64,000 nucleotides of DNA from a virus (IMGVR_UViG_3300044701_003269:110187-174186); one strand, 5' to 3'. Counted from the stretch's first letter, positions 14,788 through 21,565 are shown. Notes: generated by a model from the sequence alone, not told the origin. Numbers and translations are program-made.

Positions 14788-15579
14788 ATGACTGACTTTG
14801 ATTATAAAAAGTATTCACTTGAAAAACTTGAAACTTGGGTGAGAGATGCTGTGTCTTCTGCAGAAGCATCTCCGCACGAAATTTATGAAACCATCACAAA
14901 AGTTGTGAAGGACGAATACTATTACTTCAAAAACCAAACAAGTCGTCTTTATGAACTTCTTAGTTTATTGAATGGTTTTGGTAAGAGTCAATATGAATCT
15001 ATTTCTGACCCTGACTTGTGGGATACTATTAAAGATAGAGAATATTATGAAGGATGGGATTATAAATTAACTTGTGATAAAGATGATAAGTCTCCCGAGT
15101 GTCAAAAAGCCTGGAATGATTTCTGGGAAGAGAACTATTATCCTGAAGAACATTCGCAATACTCTAAAGAAACAGTAGATGATGGTATGCGTCCTTGGGG
15201 TCATAGTGATTTGGAATATCTTGCCAACTCTGTTCTAACTGAAGACCGCATTAGTAATTTTCCTGGAGAACAATACTCTGAAGAAGAACTAAACGCGATG
15301 TGTGATAGAGCAGCATCGCAACAAGAGAAAGAAAAGTGCCGTGAATATAACCTACGGGAAGCAGAGTATTATGATAAGAGAGCAAAGCTTGACGCAGAGC
15401 AAGATAAAGTGGTAAAATGGCAACTACCTGTTGAAGTTGACGGATTAACTGGTGATTGTTTTATTCAATTCCCAGATGATTTGTTGGAAGCAGCGAATCT
15501 AAAAGAAGGCGACCAAGTAGAATGGGTTGACCTTAAAAATGGTAATTATGAATTGAGGAAAGTAAATGGCACTAAGTGA
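14788..15579 (+). CDS. Hypothetical protein with SpoVT/AbrB-like C-terminal domain (263 aa)
   Basis: Start at ATG 14788 (MTDFDYKKYSL). The first 200 residues are acidic and Tyr/Trp-rich. The C-terminus (WQLPVEVDGLTGDCFIQFPD, then LKEGDQVEWVD and YELRKV) has the swapped-hairpin pattern of AbrB-type DNA-binding domains. The family is usual in antitoxins and transition regulators; here it may make the protein a DNA-binding regulator. Confidence 0.65.
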   Translation: MTDFDYKKYSLEKLETWVRDAVSSAEASPHEIYETITKVVKDEYYYFKNQTSRLYELLSLLNGFGKSQYESISDPDLWDTIKDREYYEGWDYKLTCDKDDKSPECQKAWNDFWEENYYPEEHSQYSKETVDDGMRPWGHSDLEYLANSVLTEDRISNFPGEQYSEEELNAMCDRAASQQEKEKCREYNLREAEYYDKRAKLDAEQDKVVKWQLPVEVDGLTGDCFIQFPDDLLEAANLKEGDQVEWVDLKNGNYELRKVNGTK

Positions 15580-15796
15580 ATCCGTAGAACAAAGCTTAAA
15601 AGAAGCAGAATCAAATTTGAGAAATGCTCTTGCATATTCTGCAAGACAAGAAAAACCTTTTGTAAGTCGTGAGATTTCGGAGATGATTTGTCGAATTGAT
15701 AGTCTAATCAAAACCGACCAACTCCTAGATACACTTGAAAATAGAATGAAAGGATTGGGTGATGATAAAGGTTCTTTTGGAACTTTCTTTAGTTAA
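15566..15796 (+). CDS. Hypothetical helical protein (76 aa)
   Basis: MALSESVEQSLKEAESNLRN..., two helices, no Cys-rich motif. Overlaps the AbrB-like gene by 14 bases, so the two are co-translated. Confidence 0.6.
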   Translation: MALSESVEQSLKEAESNLRNALAYSARQEKPFVSREISEMICRIDSLIKTDQLLDTLENRMKGLGDDKGSFGTFFS

Positions 15797-15890
15797 GAAC
15801 TGTTAATACACTCTAAAGACAATATTAAGAAACCGCACATCTTGCTTAAATACTGTTAGGATATGAAGACAAACGCGGGAGCAAAACAGT

Positions 15891-16055
15891 ATGACTCTTC
15901 CATCAAGGGGACAAGAGAATCTAACAGAAGATGAATGGTATAGAATGACCGCACTTAAAAATGTAATCAATCAAAGACCAGCAGCAGTTGTCCCAGAAAA
16001 AATGGAAGAGTTTACTGAGTATTTGGTGAGAAGTTTAAAAGAAAAGGGTGGTTGA
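15891..16055 (+). CDS. Hypothetical small protein (54 aa)
   Basis: MTLPSRGQENLTEDEWYRMT..., helical C-terminus. A competing 23-codon frame begins at 15863 but is shorter. It follows a 94-base gap containing TTAAATACT, a weak late-type box. Function unknown. Confidence 0.5.
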   Translation: MTLPSRGQENLTEDEWYRMTALKNVINQRPAAVVPEKMEEFTEYLVRSLKEKGG

Positions 16056-16056
16056 A

Positions 16057-16090
16057 TTAAAGTTACTTAGCTCCAAAGTGGACCTATAGT
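16057..16090 (+). promoter_or_regulatory. Recurrent promoter-like repeat, copy 2
   Basis: TTACTT (16063-16068), 16-bp spacer, TATAGT (16085-16090). The box is followed by GTA, and the first ATG is 17 bases on, a normal short leader for a sigma70-type start. This copy argues for promoter function. Confidence 0.75.
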
Positions 16091-16107
16091 GTAAGCACAT
16101 CATTGAA

Positions 16108-16518
16108 ATGGCAACTCGCGGACGAATCGGACTGGAACTGAAAGACGGTTCTATTCTTTCGGTTTATCATCATTGGGACTCTTATGAATCCTGGTTGGGT
16201 CGTATTCTCACCACTCACTACAACTCTTATGAGAAAGCTGCAGAGTTGATTGATGGTGGAGATATGAGTTCTGCGTGGACTAATGCAGGTTTCAACAATG
16301 AAACTGTCGCACAAGGTCCGCTGTATTATTCTCAACGCGGTGATGATTGCCCCCCTCGCCTTGATGCTGACCTCTGTGAGTTTCTGCTGCCTGATAATAG
16401 CGAAGAGTATGCCTATGTCTTCCGCAATAGTGAGTGGGTATGCTATAATATGAATCAGTTTGACGACAGCAAACTGCCTGAAGTTGTTGAAATCCCTAGT
16501 GGAGCACTTGCAGTATGA
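16108..16518 (+). CDS. Conserved phage hypothetical (136 aa)
   Basis: MATRGRIGLELKDGSILSVY followed by HHWDSYESWLGRIL and LIDGGDMSS: a family I recognise as widespread in cyanophages and other phages, without known function. Beta-rich with several Trp. First gene behind repeat copy 2; ATGA overlap downstream. Confidence 0.75.
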   Translation: MATRGRIGLELKDGSILSVYHHWDSYESWLGRILTTHYNSYEKAAELIDGGDMSSAWTNAGFNNETVAQGPLYYSQRGDDCPPRLDADLCEFLLPDNSEEYAYVFRNSEWVCYNMNQFDDSKLPEVVEIPSGALAV

Positions 16519-16664
16519 ATACTTATGAGTTTTGGAATGAATCTGCAGACGAAACTATTGAGATTGAAGCTGATGGATTTGAGGAAGCATCGACCATTAT
16601 GTTTGGCGATGGAGAATACGATTCCAAAGATTGGACCCTTCTAACTGTAAACGGTCAGTATTGA
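16515..16664 (+). CDS. Acidic micro-protein (49 aa)
   Basis: MNTYEFWNESADETIEIEAD..., strongly acidic, beta/alpha pattern ending LLTVNGQY. ATGA overlap upstream. Function unknown. Confidence 0.55.
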   Translation: MNTYEFWNESADETIEIEADGFEEASTIMFGDGEYDSKDWTLLTVNGQY

Positions 16665-16667
16665 ACT

Positions 16668-16859
16668 ATGAAAACTTCTACTGCTATTGGCGTTATTATT
16701 GGTGCTATTGCTATTGTAACTGCCAGCATCTTATTTGAAGCAGCATTGCTTGGATTGATTTTGTCTTGGTTCAACGTATCCTTGACCTTCTGGCAGAACC
16801 TTGCTATTGTGGTTCTTGCTAATATGATTTTCAAAAACACTGGGAGTTCTTCTAAGTGA
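16668..16859 (+). CDS. Two-helix membrane protein (63 aa)
   Basis: Two hydrophobic helices (TAIGVIIGAIAIVTASIL and LTFWQNLAIVVLANMIF). GTG overlap with the next gene, which is also a membrane protein. Starts a run of tiny membrane proteins to 17341. Confidence 0.65.
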   Translation: MKTSTAIGVIIGAIAIVTASILFEAALLGLILSWFNVSLTFWQNLAIVVLANMIFKNTGSSSK

Positions 16860-17014
16860 ATCGCAAATACATTATCACTTTTGCATTGGGATTCCTTGCA
16901 ATCATTGGATGGAATGTGTTTCTAATCCAACGTGATGAGAAACTCTATGATTCATACTATCGCGCAAAAGCGATGGAGAATCTAAAGAAACCACCTTCTG
17001 CTGAAATACGGTGA
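16856..17014 (+). CDS. Single-pass membrane micro-protein (52 aa, GTG start)
   Basis: GTGA overlap with the previous stop. Membrane helix YIITFALGFLAIIGWNVFLI, then a charged tail (DEKLYDSYYRAKAM). GTGA overlap again at its end. Confidence 0.55.
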   Translation: MNRKYIITFALGFLAIIGWNVFLIQRDEKLYDSYYRAKAMENLKKPPSAEIR

Positions 17015-17109
17015 TTTACTTTCTTCTTATTTCTGCAGCATTTGGGTGGTTCTTTTATGTCCTATTCTCCAAACATTTTGATTACTTAGACGAGAGAAAA
17101 AACAAATGA
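17011..17109 (+). CDS. Membrane micro-protein (32 aa, GTG start)
   Basis: MIYFLLISAAFGWFFYVLF is a single membrane helix, followed by a charged tail (DYLDERKNK). Both ends overlap neighbours by 4 bases, which is the main support for so short a gene. Confidence 0.5.
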   Translation: MIYFLLISAAFGWFFYVLFSKHFDYLDERKNK

Positions 17110-17243
17110 TTCCTAAACTACTTCGAGAGCTGATTATGAACGCCGAACGCGAAAAAGTTGCCCGTGATTTTTGGGACGAGATTGAGCGTCTTGCTGCCGA
17201 AAAAGAAGTGACTGTCGATTATTTCTTAGCTGAGTTTTACTGA
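17106..17243 (+). CDS. Hypothetical small protein (45 aa)
   Basis: MIPKLLRELIMNAEREKVAR..., amphipathic helices with acidic and basic faces, ending in FLAEFY. ATGA and TGATG junctions on either side. Confidence 0.5.
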   Translation: MIPKLLRELIMNAEREKVARDFWDEIERLAAEKEVTVDYFLAEFY

Positions 17244-17341
17244 TGATTTTTATTGCTGGATTTGGTCTTGGTATTCTAGTCACAATCGGAGTTGCACTTA
17301 TTGTCTCTGGTGATATTGACAACAACACTGATTTTCGTTAA
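17243..17341 (+). CDS. Membrane micro-protein (32 aa)
   Basis: MIFIAGFGLGILVTIGVALI is one glycine-rich membrane helix, then a short acidic tail. TGATG junction with the upstream gene. Confidence 0.45.
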   Translation: MIFIAGFGLGILVTIGVALIVSGDIDNNTDFR

Positions 17342-17367
17342 ACTTAAGGAGTAATTTACAAACAACA

Positions 17368-17610
17368 ATGGCACAAAAGTTTCTCTACATTGTAGACCAC
17401 TACATTCCTTTTCCTTCTAGTGAATATGGCGGACTTTGGAATGTAATTGCAGAAGATGATAACGAATGTTTTGATTTGATTTCTGCAGAAGATGATGGTA
17501 ATTTCTACGAACAGCACTATACTGTTCTTCGTGAAAACATCTTAAATGCAAGAACTTATGCACTTGCCGAAGACTTGCAATCCACTGTTGTTGAAAGCTT
17601 TACGACCTGA
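17368..17610 (+). CDS. Hypothetical acidic protein (80 aa)
   Basis: MAQKFLYIVDHYIPFPSSEYGGLWNVIAEDD..., beta-rich N-terminus, acidic body. AAGGAGT lies about 18 bases before the ATG, rather distant. TGATG junction with the next gene. Function unknown. Confidence 0.6.
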   Translation: MAQKFLYIVDHYIPFPSSEYGGLWNVIAEDDNECFDLISAEDDGNFYEQHYTVLRENILNARTYALAEDLQSTVVESFTT

Positions 17611-17771
17611 TGATTAATACTACAATCAACCGCCTGGAATTCGATTTGAAAGAACAGTACCAGGCACAAATTAATCGTCTTCAAAATAAGATTAGCGAGC
17701 AGGAACAAGAGATTGCCAAACTCAAAACACTGATTTCTCTTCTTACTATTGAACGAGAGTATGATTGCTGA
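17610..17771 (+). CDS. Coiled-coil micro-protein (53 aa)
   Basis: Nearly the whole length is heptad repeat (EQYQAQINRLQNKISEQEQE, IAKLKTLISLL). Overlaps the next gene by 11 bases. Probably oligomeric; role unknown. Confidence 0.55.
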   Translation: MINTTINRLEFDLKEQYQAQINRLQNKISEQEQEIAKLKTLISLLTIEREYDC

Positions 17772-18042
17772 ATTTCCGCACAAAGCCCCAAAAGATTATA
17801 GTTATGAGTTCGAAGAGTTTAAACGTGGCGTGGTCTCTATTTGGTTGCGTTGTCATCGCAAGTTTGATTACAATAATGGTGCCTCAACCAGAACCATCTG
17901 GGGGTTTTGGTCAAAAAAAGATAGGAAGTTCTATTCTCCTGTAAATAGCAAAACTATTGGAAAAGAAATTGCGATTGATAAAACAACCCCATATACATCT
18001 ATGCCATTAAAACTTACTCCTTTGGAAGCAGCATTTTTTTAG
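17761..18042 (+). CDS. Hypothetical protein (93 aa)
   Basis: Start at ATG 17761 (MIAEFPHKAPKDYSY). Segments IWLRCHRKFDYNNG and IWGFWSKKDRKFYSPV look conserved and nucleic-acid-binding-like (aromatic plus basic), but this is a guess. Last gene before latch 2. Confidence 0.6.
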   Translation: MIAEFPHKAPKDYSYEFEEFKRGVVSIWLRCHRKFDYNNGASTRTIWGFWSKKDRKFYSPVNSKTIGKEIAIDKTTPYTSMPLKLTPLEAAFF

Positions 18043-18046
18043 GTGT

Positions 18047-18135
18047 GGGGCATCAACTTGTGTCTTGGCGGATTATAGTTGTGTAAGACCCCTTAAGTAT
18101 GGTATAATAAATACATATGTCTCGCCAAGGCACAA
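18047..18135 (+). promoter_or_regulatory. Late-gene latch 2 (inverted repeat around a late promoter)
   Basis: The left arm TTGTGTCTTGGCG (18058-18070) pairs with CGCCAAGGCACAA (18123-18135), which ends at the base before the ATG. The one DNA mismatch becomes a G-U pair in RNA. Between them are TATAAT (18103-18108) and AATAAATA (18106-18113). An alternative hairpin, GGGG/CCCC plus CAACT/AGTTG, holds the left arm in its loop. Confidence 0.75.
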
Positions 18136-18633
18136 ATGTATTACACTTACGCATATCTACGAGAAGATGGAACTCCTTACTACATCGGTAAAGGAACTGG
18201 TTATAGAATAAACGACAAAAAAAGAAAAAACATTAGTGTTCCACCAAGAAATAGAAGATTAATTCTCAAAACATTTTCTAATGAAAAAGATGCCTTCAAA
18301 CACGAAATCTATATGATAAGTGTTTATGGTCGCAAAGATAAGAAAACAGGTATTTTGAGAAACCTGACAGATGGTGGTGAAGGAACTACAAATGTTATTC
18401 GCAGTAAAGAACATTTAAATGCCTTAAGTGAAGGTAGAAAACACATTTACACTGAAGAACATTCTAAAAAAATTAGCAAAACTCTAAAAGAAAAAAATAT
18501 CAAACCACCCATACAAACAGGTAAAAAATGGTGGTATAATGGTGAAAAAACTACATTATCAAAAGAATGTCCAGGTCTCGGTTGGAAGCTTGGAAGACCC
18601 TCTGTAAATAATTGGAGTGTTTTGAACAAATGA
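18136..18633 (+). CDS. GIY-YIG homing endonuclease
   Basis: 165 residues. MYYTYAYLREDGTPYYIGKG is a textbook GIY-YIG opening (Y...YIG), followed by Arg after YGR and a Glu in the KHEIYMIS helix (metal ligand). NLTDGGEGTTN, SKEHLNALSEGRK and HSKKISKTLKEKN are NUMOD3-type DNA-binding helices. A W-W-Y-N-G segment with G-W-K-L-G-R-P forms the C-terminal target-recognition part. It is a free-standing gene between two small genes; its TGA overlaps the next ATG. Confidence 0.9.
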   Translation: MYYTYAYLREDGTPYYIGKGTGYRINDKKRKNISVPPRNRRLILKTFSNEKDAFKHEIYMISVYGRKDKKTGILRNLTDGGEGTTNVIRSKEHLNALSEGRKHIYTEEHSKKISKTLKEKNIKPPIQTGKKWWYNGEKTTLSKECPGLGWKLGRPSVNNWSVLNK

Positions 18634-18893
18634 CATATGAACCACAAGTTAATGACTACGTTGTATGGTCGAAAGGTGTGGAAGGATGGGTTTATTTCAA
18701 AGACAGAGAATACATTACCATTGAGTATATTGTTCGACCAAAGGATGAAGTAAACCTTGAATGTTGCCCCATTCACAAAAATGAAAGATTACTTGTGATT
18801 TGTTATGCCCAGCAATGGAAAGAATTAAAATATATCAAGTCTCGTCAATCAATACATGAAAAAACAGAAAACTGCTTGGCGATTGCTTGCTAA
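18630..18893 (+). CDS. Hypothetical protein (87 aa)
   Basis: Start at ATG 18630 (MTYEPQVNDYVVWSKGVEGW), overlapping the endonuclease stop. An SH3-like beta pattern (DYVVWS...GWVYFKDREYITIEYIV) plus CCPIHKNERLLVICY. A similar protein probably directly followed the 17761 gene before the endonuclease entered. Confidence 0.6.
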   Translation: MTYEPQVNDYVVWSKGVEGWVYFKDREYITIEYIVRPKDEVNLECCPIHKNERLLVICYAQQWKELKYIKSRQSIHEKTENCLAIAC

Positions 18894-19134
18894 AGCACTT
18901 GGAGAGAAAGCAAGTAAATGTGATAAGGAAGCAGATAAAGTAGCACTCATCCGTCTACTGATTACCATACAAATTCTTGTCACTAACTTCTTTATCATCT
19001 ATGGTGTAATTCGTGTTAATCACTTCCCAATAGATAGACAACAAAAAGTTGAAGTTGTAATTGATGGTTCTGTGCTCCCAGAGTATCAACCTCCGCCAAG
19101 GAGAGGACTAAACAAACCACTTGAATTTGAATGA
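18856..19134 (+). CDS. Single-pass membrane protein (92 aa)
   Basis: Basic N-terminus, one membrane helix (IRLLITIQILVTNFFIIYGV), then a Pro-rich tail (PEYQPPPRRG). Overlaps the preceding gene by 38 bases. Its stop is directly followed by repeat copy 3. Confidence 0.6.
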   Translation: MKKQKTAWRLLAKALGEKASKCDKEADKVALIRLLITIQILVTNFFIIYGVIRVNHFPIDRQQKVEVVIDGSVLPEYQPPPRRGLNKPLEFE

Positions 19135-19135
19135 A

Positions 19136-19169
19136 TTAAAGTTACTTAGCTCTAAACTGGACCTATAGT
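19136..19169 (+). promoter_or_regulatory. Recurrent promoter-like repeat, copy 3
   Basis: TTACTT (19142-19147), 16-bp spacer with one change (AAACTGG), TATAGT (19164-19169). The first ATG is 6 bases after the box, so the start point would be at or just after it, as in most copies. Confidence 0.65.
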
Positions 19170-19175
19170 GTAAGG

Positions 19176-19322
19176 ATGAATGATTCTATGGACTGCTTTG
19201 ATGACATCCAAATTGAAGAAACTTCAGGTTTTGATTTCATCGAACAAGATTTGTCGGACCTCATTGAAGAGGAAAACAATTTCAATATGAATGATTACCT
19301 CAACGGAAACTACGATTACTGA
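19176..19322 (+). CDS. Highly acidic micro-protein (48 aa)
   Basis: MNDSMDCFDDIQIEETSGFD..., net charge strongly negative (EQDLSDLIEEENN). A second in-frame Met is at codon 5. Possibly a DNA mimic or protein inhibitor, but nothing specific is recognised. Confidence 0.5.
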   Translation: MNDSMDCFDDIQIEETSGFDFIEQDLSDLIEEENNFNMNDYLNGNYDY

Positions 19323-19324
19323 TT

Positions 19325-19480
19325 ATGACTGAAACAAGCAACTATTGGACTCCCAAACTCAACAATGCAACAAATCGTCGTATTGAGAAACTTGAAAGTG
19401 AGGGTGTAAAGATTAACACAAGCACACACGAAGGACGCAAGGTTATTGGTTACAATTACCTAGAACTTGCAAAAGACTGA
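19325..19480 (+). CDS. Hypothetical small protein (51 aa)
   Basis: MTETSNYWTPKLNNATNRRI..., basic N-terminal half, beta hairpin-like end (GRKVIGYNYLEL). Two bases after the previous stop. Function unknown. Confidence 0.5.
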   Translation: MTETSNYWTPKLNNATNRRIEKLESEGVKINTSTHEGRKVIGYNYLELAKD

Positions 19481-19499
19481 ACCTTAACTTATCAAAACA

Positions 19500-19709
19500 A
19501 TGACCGAACACATCCCTAACGTCCTGCCCTACATCCGAGAACTGAAAGATACTTGGCGTCGTCAAGATTTCTCCTTCACTAAACAACAGCAAGAAGAATA
19601 TGACATTCTAATTGCTACTCGCCGCGAACGTGTTAAGTATTTCTATGACAATGATATGGTCTGCAAGATTAGTAAATCGGCACAAGATAAACTGAAAGAA
19701 GATAATTAG
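19500..19709 (+). CDS. Hypothetical helical protein (69 aa)
   Basis: MTEHIPNVLPYIRELKDTWR..., helical and charged (ATRRERVKYFYDND). Last gene before a strong terminator. Function unknown. Confidence 0.6.
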   Translation: MTEHIPNVLPYIRELKDTWRRQDFSFTKQQQEEYDILIATRRERVKYFYDNDMVCKISKSAQDKLKEDN

Positions 19710-19716
19710 TAAGGTT

Positions 19717-19745
19717 GGGTCCAGTTGAGAGGCTGGACCCTTTCT
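19717..19745 (+). terminator. Rho-independent terminator
   Basis: GGGTCCAG / CTGGACCC (8-bp stem), 8-base loop, tail TTTCT. It separates the early small genes from the basic protein gene, which then depends on a late box. Confidence 0.85.
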
Positions 19746-19781
19746 ATTGACTAAATACCTGAAAAGGGTTTATAGTCAATA
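19745..19781 (+). promoter_or_regulatory. Late-gene latch 4: inverted repeat overlapping a late box
   Basis: TATTGACTA (19745-19753) and TAGTCAATA (19773-19781) are perfect inverted arms, the right one ending 3 bases before the ATG. The late-type box CTAAATAC (19751-19758) overlaps the left arm. A transcript starting about 6 bases after the box would lack that arm, as in the three endonuclease cassettes. Confidence 0.6.
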
Positions 19782-19784
19782 AAG

Positions 19785-20468
19785 ATGAGAAGTTTTCAGC
19801 AGTTCATGTCTATTTGTGAGGAAGTTGAAGACAAGTCAAAGAGACTTGGATTTGCTGCTACAATTAAGACTGCACAAGCAGGTGGTAGGGTTCGCCCAGA
19901 ACGTAAGAAAACACCTGCCGAAATACGCAGAATGAAAGCTGTGGGTGGTGGTAAGATGGAACCTGTTGGTCCATACAAACCCCGCAAAGATATTGGAACT
20001 CAAAAGACTGCTGCTCAACGTCAGCAACAACCAGAGAAAGAGCGTGGAAGTAAGGAAGTCGCACAATCTTATGCTGAAAAAGTAAAAGCAGAACGTAGAG
20101 CAGCAGCACAAGCAAGAGCAGCAGCTAAGAAAGGTGGTTCTGCAACAACCACAGCAAAAGCAAAACCCAAAGACTTATCAAAACAAGCATCTCAACTTCT
20201 TTCAACAAAGAAAGCAGAAGAGAAACCAGCAACCCGCACAAATAGAAAGTGGAGAACTGAAACTGGTGCTGGTATGACAAAGAGCGAAAGAGCTAGTGCA
20301 AGAGGTAAAGAGAAAACTGCAAAAGCACAAGAAACTAAGAAATCTTCTAGTGAAATTCTTGCCAAGATGCGTAAAGAGTATGAAGAAGGTGGTGGTAAGT
20401 GGAGCAATGCTGTTGCAGTTAGAATGAGAGCAAAGGCAAAAGCAGCAGCACAAGCATCAGGAAGCTGA
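19785..20468 (+). CDS. Basic Ala/Lys-rich protein with capsid-targeting-like N-terminus
   Basis: 227 residues. The opening MRSFQQFMSICEEVED resembles the capsid-targeting sequence of T4 internal head proteins (MKTYQEF.. type), and I-C-E could be a prohead-protease site ([LI]-x-E). RPERKKTPAEIRRMKAVGGG followed by PYKPRKDIG is a motif I know from other cyanophage proteins. The rest is Lys/Ala/Arg-rich and histone-H1-like (AERRAAAQARAAAKKGG). I infer a DNA-binding protein packaged in the head. The late box fits late expression. Confidence 0.6.
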   Translation: MRSFQQFMSICEEVEDKSKRLGFAATIKTAQAGGRVRPERKKTPAEIRRMKAVGGGKMEPVGPYKPRKDIGTQKTAAQRQQQPEKERGSKEVAQSYAEKVKAERRAAAQARAAAKKGGSATTTAKAKPKDLSKQASQLLSTKKAEEKPATRTNRKWRTETGAGMTKSERASARGKEKTAKAQETKKSSSEILAKMRKEYEEGGGKWSNAVAVRMRAKAKAAAQASGS

Positions 20469-20475
20469 GGGGCAA

Positions 20476-20509
20476 TTAAAGTTACTTAGCTCCAAAGTGG
20501 ACCTATAGT
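20476..20509 (+). promoter_or_regulatory. Recurrent promoter-like repeat, copy 4
   Basis: TTACTT (20482-20487), 16-bp spacer, TATAGT (20504-20509) abutting ATG. The downstream 14 bases (ATGACCGACAACAT) are the same as after copy 5, so the duplicated unit extends into the coding region. Confidence 0.7.
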
Positions 20510-20752
20510 ATGACCGACAACATTATGAAAGTTTCTGAAAAACCCCAAATCATTAACGGTATGGAACATATGGTTACTACTGTTAATGGTTTGGACCGAG
20601 TGGAAATTAACAACAAACTTCATCATCTTGGCGACCAACTTATGAAACTCAAGTTGGAACAAGACCAACTTATTCAAATGCGGAATATGATTGACCGCCA
20701 GAATGAATTGAGTGAGATGAATAACTTATTCGACGAAATGTTCGGCGGTTGA
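20510..20752 (+). CDS. Coiled-coil small protein (80 aa)
   Basis: MTDNIMKVSEKPQIING..., with a C-terminal helix of heptads (LGDQLMKLKLEQDQLIQMRN). If the TATAGT upstream is a real -10, translation must start at Met6 (20525). Function unknown. Confidence 0.6.
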   Translation: MTDNIMKVSEKPQIINGMEHMVTTVNGLDRVEINNKLHHLGDQLMKLKLEQDQLIQMRNMIDRQNELSEMNNLFDEMFGG

Positions 20753-20764
20753 TTAAATAAAAAT

Positions 20765-20857
20765 GTGGGCAGCAACTGTAGGTCTTGGCGGAAATATAGT
20801 TGCGTAAGTCCCACTTTTATTGTATAATAAATAGATATAGTCTCGCCAAGACCTACA
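20765..20857 (+). promoter_or_regulatory. Late-gene latch 3 (inverted repeat around a late promoter)
   Basis: TGTAGGTCTTGGCG (20777-20790) pairs perfectly with CGCCAAGACCTACA (20844-20857), which abuts the ATG. TATAAT (20823-20828) and AATAAATA (20826-20833) lie between. An alternative outer hairpin, GTGGG/CCCAC plus GCAACT/AGTTGC, carries the left arm in its loop. It is closely similar to latch 2, with matched changes in both arms. Confidence 0.75.
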
Positions 20858-21274
20858 ATGAATAATAAAGAAGCGCAATGTGTGATGTGTGGTCGCACAT
20901 ATAAAAAGTATAGAAATAATCAGTTATATTGTTCTAGGATTTGTTGTGGTAAATCCGATAGAATAAAAAATGGTTATCAACATTCTTTAGAACATTTAAC
21001 AAAAGGCAAAATGGGTTCCATATCTGAACTTGAAGTTTGTACTTATTATCTAAAGCAAGGTTATGAAGTTTTTAGAAATGTAACCCAAGATGGTCTTGTT
21101 GATATCGTTATTTGGAAAAAGGAAACTAATGAAATCCATTTAATAGATGTCAAAACTTATCTTAAGAAAACTGACCCACAAAACTACATAAAGCAAATAG
21201 AGGAAAAAAATGATTTTGGTGTAAAAGTTGTTCCATACAATCATATAACTAAAGAAGTTTTAAGAGACCTCTAA
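20858..21274 (+). CDS. PD-(D/E)XK-type homing-endonuclease-like protein with zinc ribbon
   Basis: 138 residues. The N-terminus has a CxxC...CSRICC zinc-finger (CVMCGRTYKKYRNNQLYCSR). The nuclease part shows GSISELEVCTYYLKQGYEVF (helix with Glu), then GLVDIVIW and HLIDVKTY, i.e. E...D...DxK, the PD-(D/E)XK core. The layout fits Holliday-resolvase-like or I-Ssp6803I-like homing enzymes. It uses the same latch as the unrelated GIY-YIG gene, which supports a mobile-endonuclease identity. Confidence 0.7.
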   Translation: MNNKEAQCVMCGRTYKKYRNNQLYCSRICCGKSDRIKNGYQHSLEHLTKGKMGSISELEVCTYYLKQGYEVFRNVTQDGLVDIVIWKKETNEIHLIDVKTYLKKTDPQNYIKQIEEKNDFGVKVVPYNHITKEVLRDL

Positions 21275-21337
21275 ACACTTCTACAAGCGCCTCTAACACC
21301 ATTCTTCTTGTCTTTAGATACCAAACCACTGAGAACT

Positions 21338-21535
21338 ATGAATTATATTCAAATCCCTGATTTTGTGCTGGATAGTATCATCAACTCTCTTCAGCAAGGT
21401 TATGATGTTTGTGCTGGAGTTGATTATTCTTCCGATGAAACTGAGAAGAGACCAGAGTATGCAACTGGATACAGTCGTCCTACAATGTGGGATGTAATTG
21501 TGCGATTGAAGCAATACCAAGAGAAGACCAATTAA
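21338..21535 (+). CDS. Hypothetical small protein (65 aa)
   Basis: Start at ATG 21338 (MNYIQIPDFVLDSIINSL). Acidic middle (YSSDETEKRPEYATGYS). The frame ends EKTN-stop with the TAA inside repeat copy 5. Function unknown. Confidence 0.6.
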   Translation: MNYIQIPDFVLDSIINSLQQGYDVCAGVDYSSDETEKRPEYATGYSRPTMWDVIVRLKQYQEKTN

Positions 21536-21565
21536 AGTTACTTAGCTCCAAAGTGACCCTATAGT
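21532..21565 (+). promoter_or_regulatory. Recurrent promoter-like repeat, copy 5
   Basis: TTACTT (21538-21543), 16-bp spacer, TATAGT (21560-21565) abutting the ATG of the helicase. It supplies the stop codon of the upstream gene. Confidence 0.7.

Noticed and set aside
15863-15934. 23-codon frame MKTNAGAKQYDSS...
   Set aside because: Shorter than and overlapping the 15891 frame, with no better ribosome site.
19796-20453. Several overlapping minus-strand frames opposite the basic protein gene
   Set aside because: Products of the Lys/Ala-rich codons (GCA, AAA) on the sense strand; Cys/Leu/Phe-rich and implausible.
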